NCBI RefSeq assembly: GCF_000422825.1
Contig: NZ_KE383928.1
Location: 632,930-696,929 of the forward strand
Source: Nocardioides insulae DSM 17944
GTDB lineage: Bacteria; Actinomycetota; Actinomycetes; Propionibacteriales; Nocardioidaceae
Reading direction: 5' to 3'
Length of the DNA: 64,000 nucleotides
Under the pieces are notes generated by a model. That model did not search any database, was not told the DNA's origin, and saw only the letters and a list, made by a program, of their open reading frames with translations. Made by a program: the position numbers and the translations under genes. Below are positions 26,651-35,042 of the stretch, piece by piece; positions within the stretch are counted from its first letter, which is position 1; the number at the start of each line of letters is the position of its first letter.

Positions 26651-27709
26651 TCACGGTGAGGGGATGGCGGAGAAGACGGCGTCGATGATGGTCTCCGGTC
26701 GGACCTGGTCGGCCAGCGCCTCGAAGCTCAGGTGCAACCGGTGGCGCAGCACGGGATGACGCAGCTCGCGGATGTCCTCCGGGATGACCCAGCTCCGCCC
26801 CCGGATCACCGCGAGCGCCCGCGCGGCCTGGAAGAAGGCGATCGAGGCCCGCGGGCTGGCACCGACCTCGACGTATTCGCCCAGCCGGTGCGCCGGCCCC
26901 TGCCCGAGGGCCTGTCTGGCCTCCCGGGTGGCGCCGACCAGGGTGACGATGTAGCGCTTGATCGCCGGGTCGACGTACACCCGGCGGGTGAGGGCCTGAA
27001 GCCGGCGGACCTGATCGGAGGTGATCACCGGTGCCGGGTCGCGGGAGCGGTCGGTGCCGCCCAGGGTGCCGTCCTGGAAGCGGTCGAGCACCAGCAGCTC
27101 GTCCTCCGGGCGGGGGTAGGTGACGATCTCCTTGAGCAGGAACCGGTCCATCTGGGCGTGGGGCAGGACGTAGGTGCCCTCCTCCTCGATGGGATTCTGG
27201 GTGGCGAGCACCATGAACGGCTGGGGGAGCGGGTGCACGACCCCGGCGATCGAGGTCTGTCGCTCCTGCATCGCCTCGAGCATCGCCGACTGGGTCTTGG
27301 CGCTGGCGCGGTTGATCTCGTCGAGCAGCACGATGTTGGCGTGCACGGGCCCGAGCTGGGTCTCGAACTCGTGGTGGCGCGGATCGTAGACCTGGGTGCC
27401 GATGATGTCGCTGGGCAGCAGGTCGGGGGTGCACTGGATGCGGGAGAAGTCGGCTGCCACCGAACCGGCCAGCGTGGTCGCCGCCAGCGTCTTGGCCAGA
27501 CCTGGGACGCTCTCCAGGAGCACGTGGCCCTCGGCGAGCAGCGCCACGATCAGCGCGGTGCGCAGGCGGTCCTGCCCCGCCACCCGGGCGCGGAAGGAGT
27601 CGGTGACGGTGCGCAGCACCTCACCGGCCTCCGCGATCTCCTCGCTCGAGGGCGGGGCCGGGTGCGAGGCGGCGCCGGGGGAGATGACGGGGTCGGCGGG
27701 GAGCGTCAT
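26651..27709 (-). CDS. moxR: MoxR-family AAA+ ATPase
   Basis: A 352-residue AAA+ ATPase that leads the minus-strand operon. A Walker A-like LLESVPGLAKTLAATTLA lies at about 66-83, Walker B IVLLDEINRASAKTQSAMLEAM at about 128-149, sensor 1 MVLATQNPIEEEGTYVLPHAQMDRF at about 166-190, and the lid domain YVEVGASPRASIAFFQAARA near 290. MoxR ATPases use ATP to help mature or assemble metal-containing or wall-linked complexes with VWA partners, as encoded here. The ATG at 27709 is divergent from the coxD-like gene; the 120 bases between hold both promoters. Confidence 0.93.
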   Translation of the reverse strand: MTLPADPVISPGAASHPAPPSSEEIAEAGEVLRTVTDSFRARVAGQDRLRTALIVALLAEGHVLLESVPGLAKTLAATTLAGSVAADFSRIQCTPDLLPSDIIGTQVYDPRHHEFETQLGPVHANIVLLDEINRASAKTQSAMLEAMQERQTSIAGVVHPLPQPFMVLATQNPIEEEGTYVLPHAQMDRFLLKEIVTYPRPEDELLVLDRFQDGTLGGTDRSRDPAPVITSDQVRRLQALTRRVYVDPAIKRYIVTLVGATREARQALGQGPAHRLGEYVEVGASPRASIAFFQAARALAVIRGRSWVIPEDIRELRHPVLRHRLHLSFEALADQVRPETIIDAVFSAIPSP

Positions 27710-27829
27710 GGCGGCCTCTCGGCTGGTGCGGGCGGTGCGGGATGCGTGGGGCACGATCCTGGTGCCCCTCGGACGGGGTCCGGAAACACTTCTCACGCTA
27801 GCCAACGTCTCCGACACTATGGTGTGGCC

Positions 27830-28705
27830 ATGGATGCGCTGACCACCGACCAGCTGGCCGATCGTCTGGCCGGGACGGGCTACCTCAGCGACCCCGAACT
27901 CGCCACCGTCACATACCTGGCCCTGCGGATGCAGCGGCCACTGCTGCTCGAGGGGGAGCCCGGCACCGGCAAGACGGCGCTGGCCGAGGCGCTCGCCGAG
28001 GCGCTGGAGCTGCCGCTGGTCCGGCTGCAGTGCTACGAGGGGATCGACGCCAGCCAGGCGCTCTACGACTGGGACTTCCCCCGCCAGATCCTGCACCTGC
28101 GAGCGCTCGAGGCGGTCGGCCGCTCCGGGCAGGACGTCGAGGAGGCGGAGAAGAGCCTCTACGACGAGCGCTTCCTGCTCGCCCGCCCGGTCCTGGCCGC
28201 CCTCCAGCAGGCTCCCGCGGTGCTGTTGGTCGACGAGGTCGACCGGGCCGACGACGAGTTCGAGGCGTTCCTGCTCGAGGTGCTGGCCACCTACCGGGTG
28301 ACCATCCCCGAGCTCGGCACCATCGCCGCACCGGAGCCGCCGCTGGTCGTGCTCACCTCCAATCGCACCCGCGAGCTGCACGATGCGCTGAAGCGGCGCT
28401 GTCTCTACCACTGGATCGACCACCCCGGGCTGGAGCGGGAGGTCGCCATCGTGCGCTCCCGCGCACCCGAGGTGGACCAGACGCTGACCCGCCAGGTCGT
28501 CGCCGTGGTCCAGCAGTTGCGGACGGACGCCGGACTGCTCAAGCCCCCCGGCGTTGCCGAGACCCTCGACTGGGCGCGGGCGCTGCACCACCTCGGCACC
28601 ACCGAGCTGGACCTCTCCTCGGCCGCGACGACGCTGGGTGCCCTGGTCAAGTACCGCGAGGACACCGAGCGCGTCCGAGCCGCACTCGACCGGTTGTTGG
28701 CGTGA
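27830..28705 (+). CDS. coxD: CoxD-like AAA+ ATPase (MoxR superfamily)
   Basis: A 291-residue AAA+ protein. Walker A GEPGTGKTALAEALA lies at about 42-56, Walker B VLLVDEVDRADDEFEAFLLE at about 131-150, and a sensor region VVLTSNRTRELHDALKRRCLYHW follows. The presence of a VWA (CoxE-like) gene and an XdhC gene immediately downstream matches the coxD-coxE-coxF/I maturation set of carbon monoxide dehydrogenase operons. CoxD helps insert sulfur and copper into the Mo centre of that enzyme. The ATG at 27830 has a TATGGT 7 bases upstream, so the mRNA may be leaderless. Its GTGA overlap with the next gene couples translation. Confidence 0.87.
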   Translation: MDALTTDQLADRLAGTGYLSDPELATVTYLALRMQRPLLLEGEPGTGKTALAEALAEALELPLVRLQCYEGIDASQALYDWDFPRQILHLRALEAVGRSGQDVEEAEKSLYDERFLLARPVLAALQQAPAVLLVDEVDRADDEFEAFLLEVLATYRVTIPELGTIAAPEPPLVVLTSNRTRELHDALKRRCLYHWIDHPGLEREVAIVRSRAPEVDQTLTRQVVAVVQQLRTDAGLLKPPGVAETLDWARALHHLGTTELDLSSAATTLGALVKYREDTERVRAALDRLLA

Positions 28706-29835
28706 CCGGACCGGGGGCCGGAGCGGCCCGGCCCGCGGTCGAGGTGCTCCTCGGCTTCGCCCGGGCGCTGCGTGCCGCCGGAGTGCCGGTGACCCAGGAC
28801 CGCAGCCGCAGCTACTTGGAGGCCGTGGCGATCCTCGGCCTCGACGACCTGCCCGGCACCTACGCCGCGGGCCGGGCGACGCTCTGCGGCTCACCGGACG
28901 ATCTTTCGCGCTACGACGAGATCTTCACCGCCTGGTTCGGCGACCCCGCCGCGCTCGGAACCGGCCGGGCGCCGGCTACCGCCACCGCCACGATCGTGGA
29001 TCTCCCGCTCGACGAGCTCGGTCCCGGTGAGGAGACCAGCGAGGGTGAGGACCCGGTCCGGGCCCGGGCCAGTGCGGCAGAGGTGCTGCGCCACCGGGAC
29101 GTGTCCGCCCTCTCGGCGGCGGAGCGGGCGCGGCTGGCGGTGCTGTTCGGCGGGCTGCGGGTGCGGCCGCCGTGGCGGCGTACCTTCCGGCACCGGCGGT
29201 GGCACCGCGGTGAGGTGGACGCCGCCCGCACCCTCCGGGCCTCGCTGCGCAGGATGGGGGAGCCCGGCGAGATCGCGTGGCGGCGACCCGGCGTACGTCC
29301 GCGGCGGGTGGTGCTGCTGATCGACGTCTCCGGCTCGATGAGCGGATACACCGAGGCCCTGCTGCGCCTCGGGCACCGGCTGGTCACGGCCCCGGCGAGC
29401 GCCGGTCGGGTGGAGGTGTTCACGGTGGGCACCCGGTTGACCCGCGTCAGCGCCGCGCTGCGTCACCGCGACCCCGAGCGGGCGCTGGCGGCCGCTGGTG
29501 ACTCGGTGCCGGACTGGTCCGGCGGCACCCGGCTGGGGGAGGGCCTGCAGGCCTTCATGGACCGTTGGGGTCGCCGGGGGATGGCCAGGGGCGCGGTGGT
29601 GGTGATCGCCAGCGACGGTTGGGAGCGGGGCTCGGTCGACCAGCTCGCCGAGCAGGTCGCGCGGCTGCATCGGGTCGCGCATCGGGTCGTATGGGTCAAC
29701 CCGCACCGCGGCAAGGTCGGCTACGAACCGTTGCAGCGCGGGATCGTGGCCGTCCTACCGCATCTGGACGACTTCGTGGCCGGGCATTCGCTGGCGACCT
29801 ACGCTGAACTCGTGGAGGTGATCGGTCGTGCGTGA
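28702..29835 (+). CDS. coxE: CoxE-like VWA domain protein
   Basis: A 377-residue soluble protein of the CoxE family. A helical N-terminal half contains the basic stretch RPPWRRTFRHRRWHRGEVD (about 154-172), followed by a VWA domain with a full MIDAS, LLIDVSGSMSGYTEAL, at about 204-219, and IASDGWERGSVDQLAEQ near 300. CoxE proteins interact with the CoxD ATPase during Mo-hydroxylase maturation. GTG start at 28702 overlaps the ATPase TGA. Its own end overlaps the XdhC-like start by 8 bases, giving a three-gene coupled unit. Probable client is the coxSLM product 10 kb downstream. Confidence 0.88.
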   Translation: MTGPGAGAARPAVEVLLGFARALRAAGVPVTQDRSRSYLEAVAILGLDDLPGTYAAGRATLCGSPDDLSRYDEIFTAWFGDPAALGTGRAPATATATIVDLPLDELGPGEETSEGEDPVRARASAAEVLRHRDVSALSAAERARLAVLFGGLRVRPPWRRTFRHRRWHRGEVDAARTLRASLRRMGEPGEIAWRRPGVRPRRVVLLIDVSGSMSGYTEALLRLGHRLVTAPASAGRVEVFTVGTRLTRVSAALRHRDPERALAAAGDSVPDWSGGTRLGEGLQAFMDRWGRRGMARGAVVVIASDGWERGSVDQLAEQVARLHRVAHRVVWVNPHRGKVGYEPLQRGIVAVLPHLDDFVAGHSLATYAELVEVIGRA

Positions 29836-30964
29836 GGTGCTGCCGCAGCTGCTGGACTGGTGGCGATCGGGCAAGAGCGTCGGGATGGGCACGGTCGTGG
29901 CGACCTTCAGGTCCGCGCCGCGTCCCCCGGGGGCCTCGATGTTGGTCGGGCCGGACGCCAGCGCGGTCGGCTCGGTCTCCGGGGGCTGCGTCGAAGGTGC
30001 GGTCTACGACCTCGCCCAGCAGGTGCTCGACTCGGGCGATCCGGTGCTCCAGCGCTACGGCGTCTCCGATGATGATGCCTTCGCCGTCGGCCTCACCTGC
30101 GGTGGCATCCTCGACGTGTTCGTGGAGAAGGTCGACCGGGAGACCTTCCCCGAACTCGACGACATCGCCGCGGATCTCGAGGCCGGCCGCCCGGTCGCGG
30201 TGGCCACCCTGGTCGAGCACCCCGACCCCGGCCGGGTCGGTCGCCGGATGGTGGTGCGGCCGGGTGTCGATGCCTCGACCGGCGTCAGGGGAGCCTCGCT
30301 CGGGTCCGGGCGTCTGGAGGCCGCCGTACACGACGACGCGCTGGGCCTGCTCGCCGCGGGGCACCACGGCACCCTCACCTACGGGCCCGACGGCGAGCGC
30401 CGCGGCGAGGGCGCCCGCGTCTTCGTATGGGCCTTCGCGCCCAGGCCCCGGATGCTGGTCTTCGGGGCCATCGACTTCGCCGCGGCGGTGGCCAAGGTGG
30501 GCACCTTCCTCGGCTACCGGGTGACCGTGTGTGACGCGCGGCCGGTCTTCGCGACCGCGAGCAGGTTCCCGGGCGCGGAGGACGTGGTGGTCGACTGGCC
30601 GCATCGTTACCTCGCCGCCGAGGAGGAGTCCGGCCGGATCGACCAGCGCACGGTGATCGCGGTGTTGACCCATGATCCGAAGTTCGACGTACCCCTGCTC
30701 GAGGTGGCCCTGCGGCTTCCGGTGGTGGCCTACGTCGGCGCCATGGGCTCGCGGCGTACCCACGACGACCGCCTCGCCAGACTCCGTGAGGCGGGCCTGA
30801 CCGACGACGAACTCGCGCGCCTGCGCAGCCCGATCGGGCTCGATCTGGGTGCACGGACCCCCGAGGAGACCGCTGTGAGCATCGCGGCCGAGATCGTCGC
30901 GGGACGCTGGGGAGGCAGCGGTGAGCCGCTGGCTCGCACCTCCGGGCGAATCCACACGGACTGA
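29828..30964 (+). CDS. xdhC: XdhC/CoxI family molybdenum-cofactor maturation protein
   Basis: A 378-residue protein. The N-terminal XdhC_CoxI domain has SVSGGCVEGAVYDLA (about 49-63) with the conserved cysteine and LTCGGILDVFVE (about 88-99). The C-terminal Rossmann-like XdhC_C domain has MLVFGAIDFAAAVAKVGTFLGYRVTVCDAR and YVGAMGSRRTHDDRLARLREAGL near 302-324. XdhC binds Mo cofactor and aids its sulfuration and insertion into xanthine-oxidase-family enzymes. This fits the downstream coxSLMG genes, although a fatty-acid cassette lies between them. GTG start at 29828, overlapping coxE by 8 bases. Confidence 0.92.
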   Translation: MREVLPQLLDWWRSGKSVGMGTVVATFRSAPRPPGASMLVGPDASAVGSVSGGCVEGAVYDLAQQVLDSGDPVLQRYGVSDDDAFAVGLTCGGILDVFVEKVDRETFPELDDIAADLEAGRPVAVATLVEHPDPGRVGRRMVVRPGVDASTGVRGASLGSGRLEAAVHDDALGLLAAGHHGTLTYGPDGERRGEGARVFVWAFAPRPRMLVFGAIDFAAAVAKVGTFLGYRVTVCDARPVFATASRFPGAEDVVVDWPHRYLAAEEESGRIDQRTVIAVLTHDPKFDVPLLEVALRLPVVAYVGAMGSRRTHDDRLARLREAGLTDDELARLRSPIGLDLGARTPEETAVSIAAEIVAGRWGGSGEPLARTSGRIHTD

Positions 30965-31069
30965 CCCCGTAGTCCACCGATAGCCCACCGATCCCATCGC
31001 GACGGCGCCGGTCGGTGAGGATCGGGCGGCCCCTCGCGGCAATGTGGCCGGTCGCACTCCGGACGAGTG

Positions 31070-31098
31070 TTGAGGCTCACAGGAAGTGGGGTTACCGT
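31070..31098 (+). promoter_or_regulatory. Candidate promoter of the acyl-CoA cassette
   Basis: TTGAGG (31070-31075), 17-base spacer, TACCGT (31093-31098). Spacing is ideal for a housekeeping sigma-70 promoter; the predicted start at about 31105 is 43 bases before the ligase ATG. Confidence 0.5.
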
Positions 31099-31108
31099 AC
31101 TCCCACGT

Positions 31109-31126
31109 CGTTACTTAACGAGCGTT
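31109..31126 (+). promoter_or_regulatory. Candidate TetR-type operator overlapping the cassette transcription start
   Basis: CGTTACTTAACG (31109-31120) is a palindrome (CGTTA-ct-TAACG) and a further CGTT half-site follows at 31123-31126. It sits just downstream of the -10 element, where repressor binding would block transcription. The likely ligand-responsive repressor is the TetR protein encoded at the end of the cassette (36515). Confidence 0.45.
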
Positions 31127-31147
31127 CGAAAACCTAGGAGTTCCTGC

Positions 31148-32833
31148 ATGTCCCGGTACCTGCCTGCGGGCCACACCAGTGCCTCGCTGGACTACCCGCG
31201 CGCCGCCGTCGGCGACGTCCTGGCTGGCTCGGCCCGGCGGTACGCCGATCGACCGGCGATCCGGGACGGCGAGACCACGCTCACCTACGCGGAACTGTAC
31301 GACCGGGCCCTGCGGATCGCGACCGGTCTGCGTGAGCTCGGCGTCAGGCAGGGCGACGCGGTCGCGCTGCACCAGCCGAACTCGATGTGGTTCACCACCA
31401 CCTACTTCGGCATCCTGCTTGCCGGCGCCGCGGTCACACCGGTCAACCCCAGCCTCCCGCCGCTGGCCATCGCCGACCAGCTCGGCGAGGTCGGGGCGGT
31501 CGCGGTGTTCACCCACCCGCAGACGGTCGCCGGTCTTCCCCTCGACGGGGTCCCCACGCTCGCCCACCGGATCATCGTGCCGGGCACGTCGGTCGCCCCG
31601 GGTGAGGTGCCCGAGGACACCGACTGCCTCCGGGTGGAGTCGCTGCTCGACCACAAGGCCGGCCCGGCGGCCAGCCCGGAGCCCGACGACGTGGCTCACT
31701 TCTCCTTCACCGGCGGCACCACCGGCCGCTCCAAGGCCGTGCGCGTGCTGCACCGCAACGTGGTCGCCAACTCCCTGCAGGTCCAGTCCTTCCGGGGCGG
31801 TGCGGTGCCCCGCGTGGACGCCGAGGGCGGTGTCTACCTGGAGGCGATCGACGGCGGCGGCACGCGGTACATCAGCCCCCTCGGCGAGGGCGTCGGCGCC
31901 GCTCTGGCGCCGATGTTCCACGCGATGGGCCTGGTCGCCCAGGTCGGCTCCGTGGTCTCCGGGTCATGTGCGACGGTGGTGGGACGCTTCGATCCGGCCG
32001 GCTTCATCGACCTGATCGAGCAGGCGCGCATCACCACCCTGCCGGGTTCGCCCGCGCTCTTCCACGCCCTGCTCACGGTGCCGGGAGTCTTCGAGCGCGA
32101 CCTCACCTCGGTGAAGGTGGTCAACTCCGGTGCCGCGCCGATCGACACCGACACCCTGGCCAAGCTGGGCCGGGTCTTCCCGAACGCCACCATCGTCGAG
32201 GGCTACGGCCTCACCGAGGCCACCATGGCGGTGACCATGCACCCGGTGGACGACCCCAACCCCACCCCCAAGGGGAGCGTCGGCACCCCGCTGTTCGACA
32301 CCGAGGTGGCCATCCGCGAGCTCGGCGCCGGCGCCGAGGTGCCGGTCGGGGAGACCGGCGAGGTGTGGGTGCGCGGTCCGCAGGTGACCGCCGGCTACCA
32401 CGGCCAGCCCGGCCTCACCGCAGAGCAGTACGTCGACGGCTGGCTGCGCACCGGTGACATCGGTCGGCTGGACGAGGACGGTTTCCTGTTCCTGGTCGGC
32501 CGGGCCAAGGACATGCTGATCTACAAGGGCTACAACGTCTACCCGGTCCCGCTGGAGGAGTCGCTGCACCAGCATCCCGCCGTGGCCGGTGCCAGCGTGA
32601 TCGGCGCCCCGGTGCCCGAGGTCGGCGAGATCCCGGTCGCCTTCGTCGTCCTGGAGAAGGGGTACGACGCCACCCCGGAGCTGGCCGAGGAGCTGATGGG
32701 GTTCGTGGCCGAGCGGGTGGCGGCCTACGCCAAGGTCCGTGAGGTCGTCTTCGTCGACGCGCTGCCCGTCTCCGCGGCCGGCAAGATCCTCAAGACCGAG
32801 CTGCGCCAGAACTACTCCGGGGGCGCGCGGTGA
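31148..32833 (+). CDS. fadD: Acyl-CoA synthetase (AMP-binding, long- or medium-chain)
   Basis: A 561-residue ANL-superfamily ligase that activates a carboxylic acid to its CoA thioester through an acyl-adenylate. The P-loop-like motif FSFTGGTTGRSKAVRVLHRN falls at about 190-209, the A5 region VEGYGLTEATMA at about 351-362, the A7 region DGWLRTGDIGRLDEDGF at about 432-448, A8 GRAKDMLIYKGYNVYP at about 453-468, and the catalytic lysine in SAAGKILKTELRQ. The ATG at 31148 has AGGAG 7 bases upstream. It leads a cassette with thioesterase, acyl-CoA dehydrogenase and thiolase genes. The exact acid is unknown. Confidence 0.9.
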   Translation: MSRYLPAGHTSASLDYPRAAVGDVLAGSARRYADRPAIRDGETTLTYAELYDRALRIATGLRELGVRQGDAVALHQPNSMWFTTTYFGILLAGAAVTPVNPSLPPLAIADQLGEVGAVAVFTHPQTVAGLPLDGVPTLAHRIIVPGTSVAPGEVPEDTDCLRVESLLDHKAGPAASPEPDDVAHFSFTGGTTGRSKAVRVLHRNVVANSLQVQSFRGGAVPRVDAEGGVYLEAIDGGGTRYISPLGEGVGAALAPMFHAMGLVAQVGSVVSGSCATVVGRFDPAGFIDLIEQARITTLPGSPALFHALLTVPGVFERDLTSVKVVNSGAAPIDTDTLAKLGRVFPNATIVEGYGLTEATMAVTMHPVDDPNPTPKGSVGTPLFDTEVAIRELGAGAEVPVGETGEVWVRGPQVTAGYHGQPGLTAEQYVDGWLRTGDIGRLDEDGFLFLVGRAKDMLIYKGYNVYPVPLEESLHQHPAVAGASVIGAPVPEVGEIPVAFVVLEKGYDATPELAEELMGFVAERVAAYAKVREVVFVDALPVSAAGKILKTELRQNYSGGAR

Positions 32834-33720
32834 GCGTGTGGATGACCGAGCCGGTGGAGACCGTGCCCGAGGTCGACCAGGACGGCTACGGGCCGTTGGG
32901 TCGCGGCGACCTGATGACCGTACGGCCGGTCGAGGGCGGTTTCCTCGGCCGTCCGCACGAGGGTCGGCCGACGGCGGCGTACGGCGGCGCGGTGCTCGGG
33001 CAGGCGCTGATGGCCGCTCGGGCGACCGTGCCGATCGAACGCCGGCTGCACTCCCTGCACTGCTACTTCCTGGCCGCGGTGAGCCCGACCGAGGACGCGT
33101 TCTACGACGTCCAGCTGCTGCGCGACGGCCGCAGCTACGCCAATCGCCGGGTGGAGGTGCGCCAGGGCGGCGCCGAGGTCGCCACCCTGCAGTGCTCCTA
33201 TGCCGACACCGCCGGCCGGGGCCGGCTCACCCGCCAGCCGAGCATGCCCGACGTGCCGGGGCCCGAGGACCTGCGTGACGGCTTCTGGTTCCGCGACCCC
33301 GAGAGTCACATCCGCGGTGCGATGGAGTGCCGCGAGGCGGCGGTGCGCCGTCGCCCCGAGGAGGGCGAGGTGGAGAAGATCGCCTGGTTCCGCACCGTGG
33401 GCAGACTCCCCGACGACCCGGGGGTGCACGAGGCGGCGCTGGCCTACCTCTCCGATGTGACGCTCAGCCCCACCGCACTGCTCGCGCACGGCATCACCGA
33501 GATCAATCGCGCGGTCTCCCGCACCCGGGTCGCGTCCCTCGACCACGCGATGTGGTTCCACCACGCCTGCCGGGCGGACGAGTGGCTCCTCTACCGCCAG
33601 CGCAGCGTGCTGGAGGGCGAGAGCCGCGCGCTGGCCCACGGCGAGTTCTACGACCGCAGCGGTCGGCTGGTCGCCTCGACCGCCCAGGAGTCCGTGGTCG
33701 TCGTACCGCCCGGCGAGTGA
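32830..33720 (+). CDS. tesB: Acyl-CoA thioesterase II (TesB family)
   Basis: A 296-residue double-hotdog thioesterase that hydrolyses acyl-CoA to free acid and CoA. Typical TesB blocks are FLGRPHEGRPTAAYGGAVLGQALMAA (in two parts, about 38-63), LHSLHCYFLAAVSPTEDAFYDVQLLRDGRSYANRRVEVRQ region at about 73-112, and LDHAMWFHHACRADEWLLYRQRS near 240-262, where the second hotdog carries the catalytic Asp. GTG start overlaps the ligase TGA as GTGA. In beta-oxidation cassettes TesB recycles CoA or relieves build-up of hard-to-degrade intermediates. Confidence 0.93.
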   Translation: MSVWMTEPVETVPEVDQDGYGPLGRGDLMTVRPVEGGFLGRPHEGRPTAAYGGAVLGQALMAARATVPIERRLHSLHCYFLAAVSPTEDAFYDVQLLRDGRSYANRRVEVRQGGAEVATLQCSYADTAGRGRLTRQPSMPDVPGPEDLRDGFWFRDPESHIRGAMECREAAVRRRPEEGEVEKIAWFRTVGRLPDDPGVHEAALAYLSDVTLSPTALLAHGITEINRAVSRTRVASLDHAMWFHHACRADEWLLYRQRSVLEGESRALAHGEFYDRSGRLVASTAQESVVVVPPGE

Positions 33721-33788
33721 GCAGCCCCCGATCCATCCCCGAATCCCGACAATTTCAGTACCCCCCGATCCAGGACAGAGAGAGAACC

Positions 33789-34943
33789 ATGCGTCGCACC
33801 GTGTACAACGAGGACCACGAGTCCTACCGCCAGATGCTGCGGGACTTCATCGAGAAGGAGGTCGTCCCGGTCCACGACGCGTGGGAGGAGCAGGGGCACC
33901 CGCCCCGCGAGTTCTACAACCGGCTCGGTGAGCTCGGCGTCCTGGGCACGCAGGTGTCTGAGGAGTACGGCGGCGGCGGCGAGCCCAGCTTCAAGTACGC
34001 CGCGATCGCGATCGAGGAGACCACCCGTGCGGCCGTCTCGTTCGGCTCGCACTCGGTGCACACCAACCTGATGCTCCCCTACCTGATGAAGGGCACCGAG
34101 GAGCAGAAGAAGCGTTGGCTGCCCGGCTTCGTCAGCGGCGAGATCATGACCGCCATCGCGATGACCGAGCCCGGCACCGGCTCCGACCTGGCGAACATCG
34201 CCACCAAGGCCGTCCTCTCCGACGACGGGTCCCACTACATCCTCAACGGCGCCAAGACCTTCATCACCGGTGGTGCGCTGGCCGACCGGATCCTGGTCGT
34301 GTGCCGCACCTCGCCGTTCGACCCCGACAACCGTCGCGGCGGGCTCTCGATCCTGGTGGTCGACACCACCTCGGAGGGCTTCGTGGTCGGCAAGAAGCTG
34401 AAGAAGCTCGGGCTCAAGGCCTCCGACACCGCCGAACTGGCCTTCACCGACGTGAAGGTGCCGGTCGACGACCTGCTCGGCGAGGAGGGCGAGGCCTTCC
34501 GCTACCTCACCAGCAACCTGCCCCAGGAGCGCCTCACCATCGCACTCGGCGCGGCCGCGGCCGCCGAGGCCGCGATCCGGTTCGCTACCCAGTACGTCTC
34601 GGAGCGCCAGGTCTTCGGCCAGCCGGTCGCGAAGTTCCAGAACACCAAGTTCGTGCTCGCCGAGTGCTCCGCGGAGACCCAGGCTGCCCGGATCATGGCC
34701 GACCAGGCCCTGGAGGCTCTCGACGCCGGCGAGCTCAGCATCGCCGACGCCGCCCGCGCCAAGCTGTTCTGCACCGAGGTCGCCGGTCGCGTGATCGACA
34801 AGTGCGTGCAGCTGCACGGTGGCTACGGCTACATCTGGGAGTACCCCATCGCCCGGCTGTACGCCGACACCCGGGTCTCCCGGATCTACGGCGGCACCAG
34901 CGAAGTCATGAAGACGATCATCGCCAAGGACCTCGGTCTCTGA
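33789..34943 (+). CDS. Acyl-CoA dehydrogenase
   Basis: A 384-residue FAD flavoenzyme that forms the 2,3-double bond in acyl-CoA. The family signatures are AIAMTEPGTGSDLANIATKA at about 120-139, the C-terminal motif QLHGGYGYIWEYPIARLYADTRV near 343-365, and the end YGGTSEVMKTIIAKDLGL. A glutamate in the usual catalytic region (SRIYGGTSE) is present. The ATG at 33789 has a GAGAGAGAA purine run upstream. Lies between tesB and the thiolase gene. The long FEVV-type N terminus matches long-chain-type ACADs, but chain length preference is not determinable here. Confidence 0.93.
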   Translation: MRRTVYNEDHESYRQMLRDFIEKEVVPVHDAWEEQGHPPREFYNRLGELGVLGTQVSEEYGGGGEPSFKYAAIAIEETTRAAVSFGSHSVHTNLMLPYLMKGTEEQKKRWLPGFVSGEIMTAIAMTEPGTGSDLANIATKAVLSDDGSHYILNGAKTFITGGALADRILVVCRTSPFDPDNRRGGLSILVVDTTSEGFVVGKKLKKLGLKASDTAELAFTDVKVPVDDLLGEEGEAFRYLTSNLPQERLTIALGAAAAAEAAIRFATQYVSERQVFGQPVAKFQNTKFVLAECSAETQAARIMADQALEALDAGELSIADAARAKLFCTEVAGRVIDKCVQLHGGYGYIWEYPIARLYADTRVSRIYGGTSEVMKTIIAKDLGL

Positions 34944-35042
34944 TGAGGTGGACCGGCGGCAGGTACGCCGGTCCACCACCCCGACGCACCACCCCAGCTC
35001 CACCAGTTCGACCAACCACCACCCATCACAGGAGTGACCACC

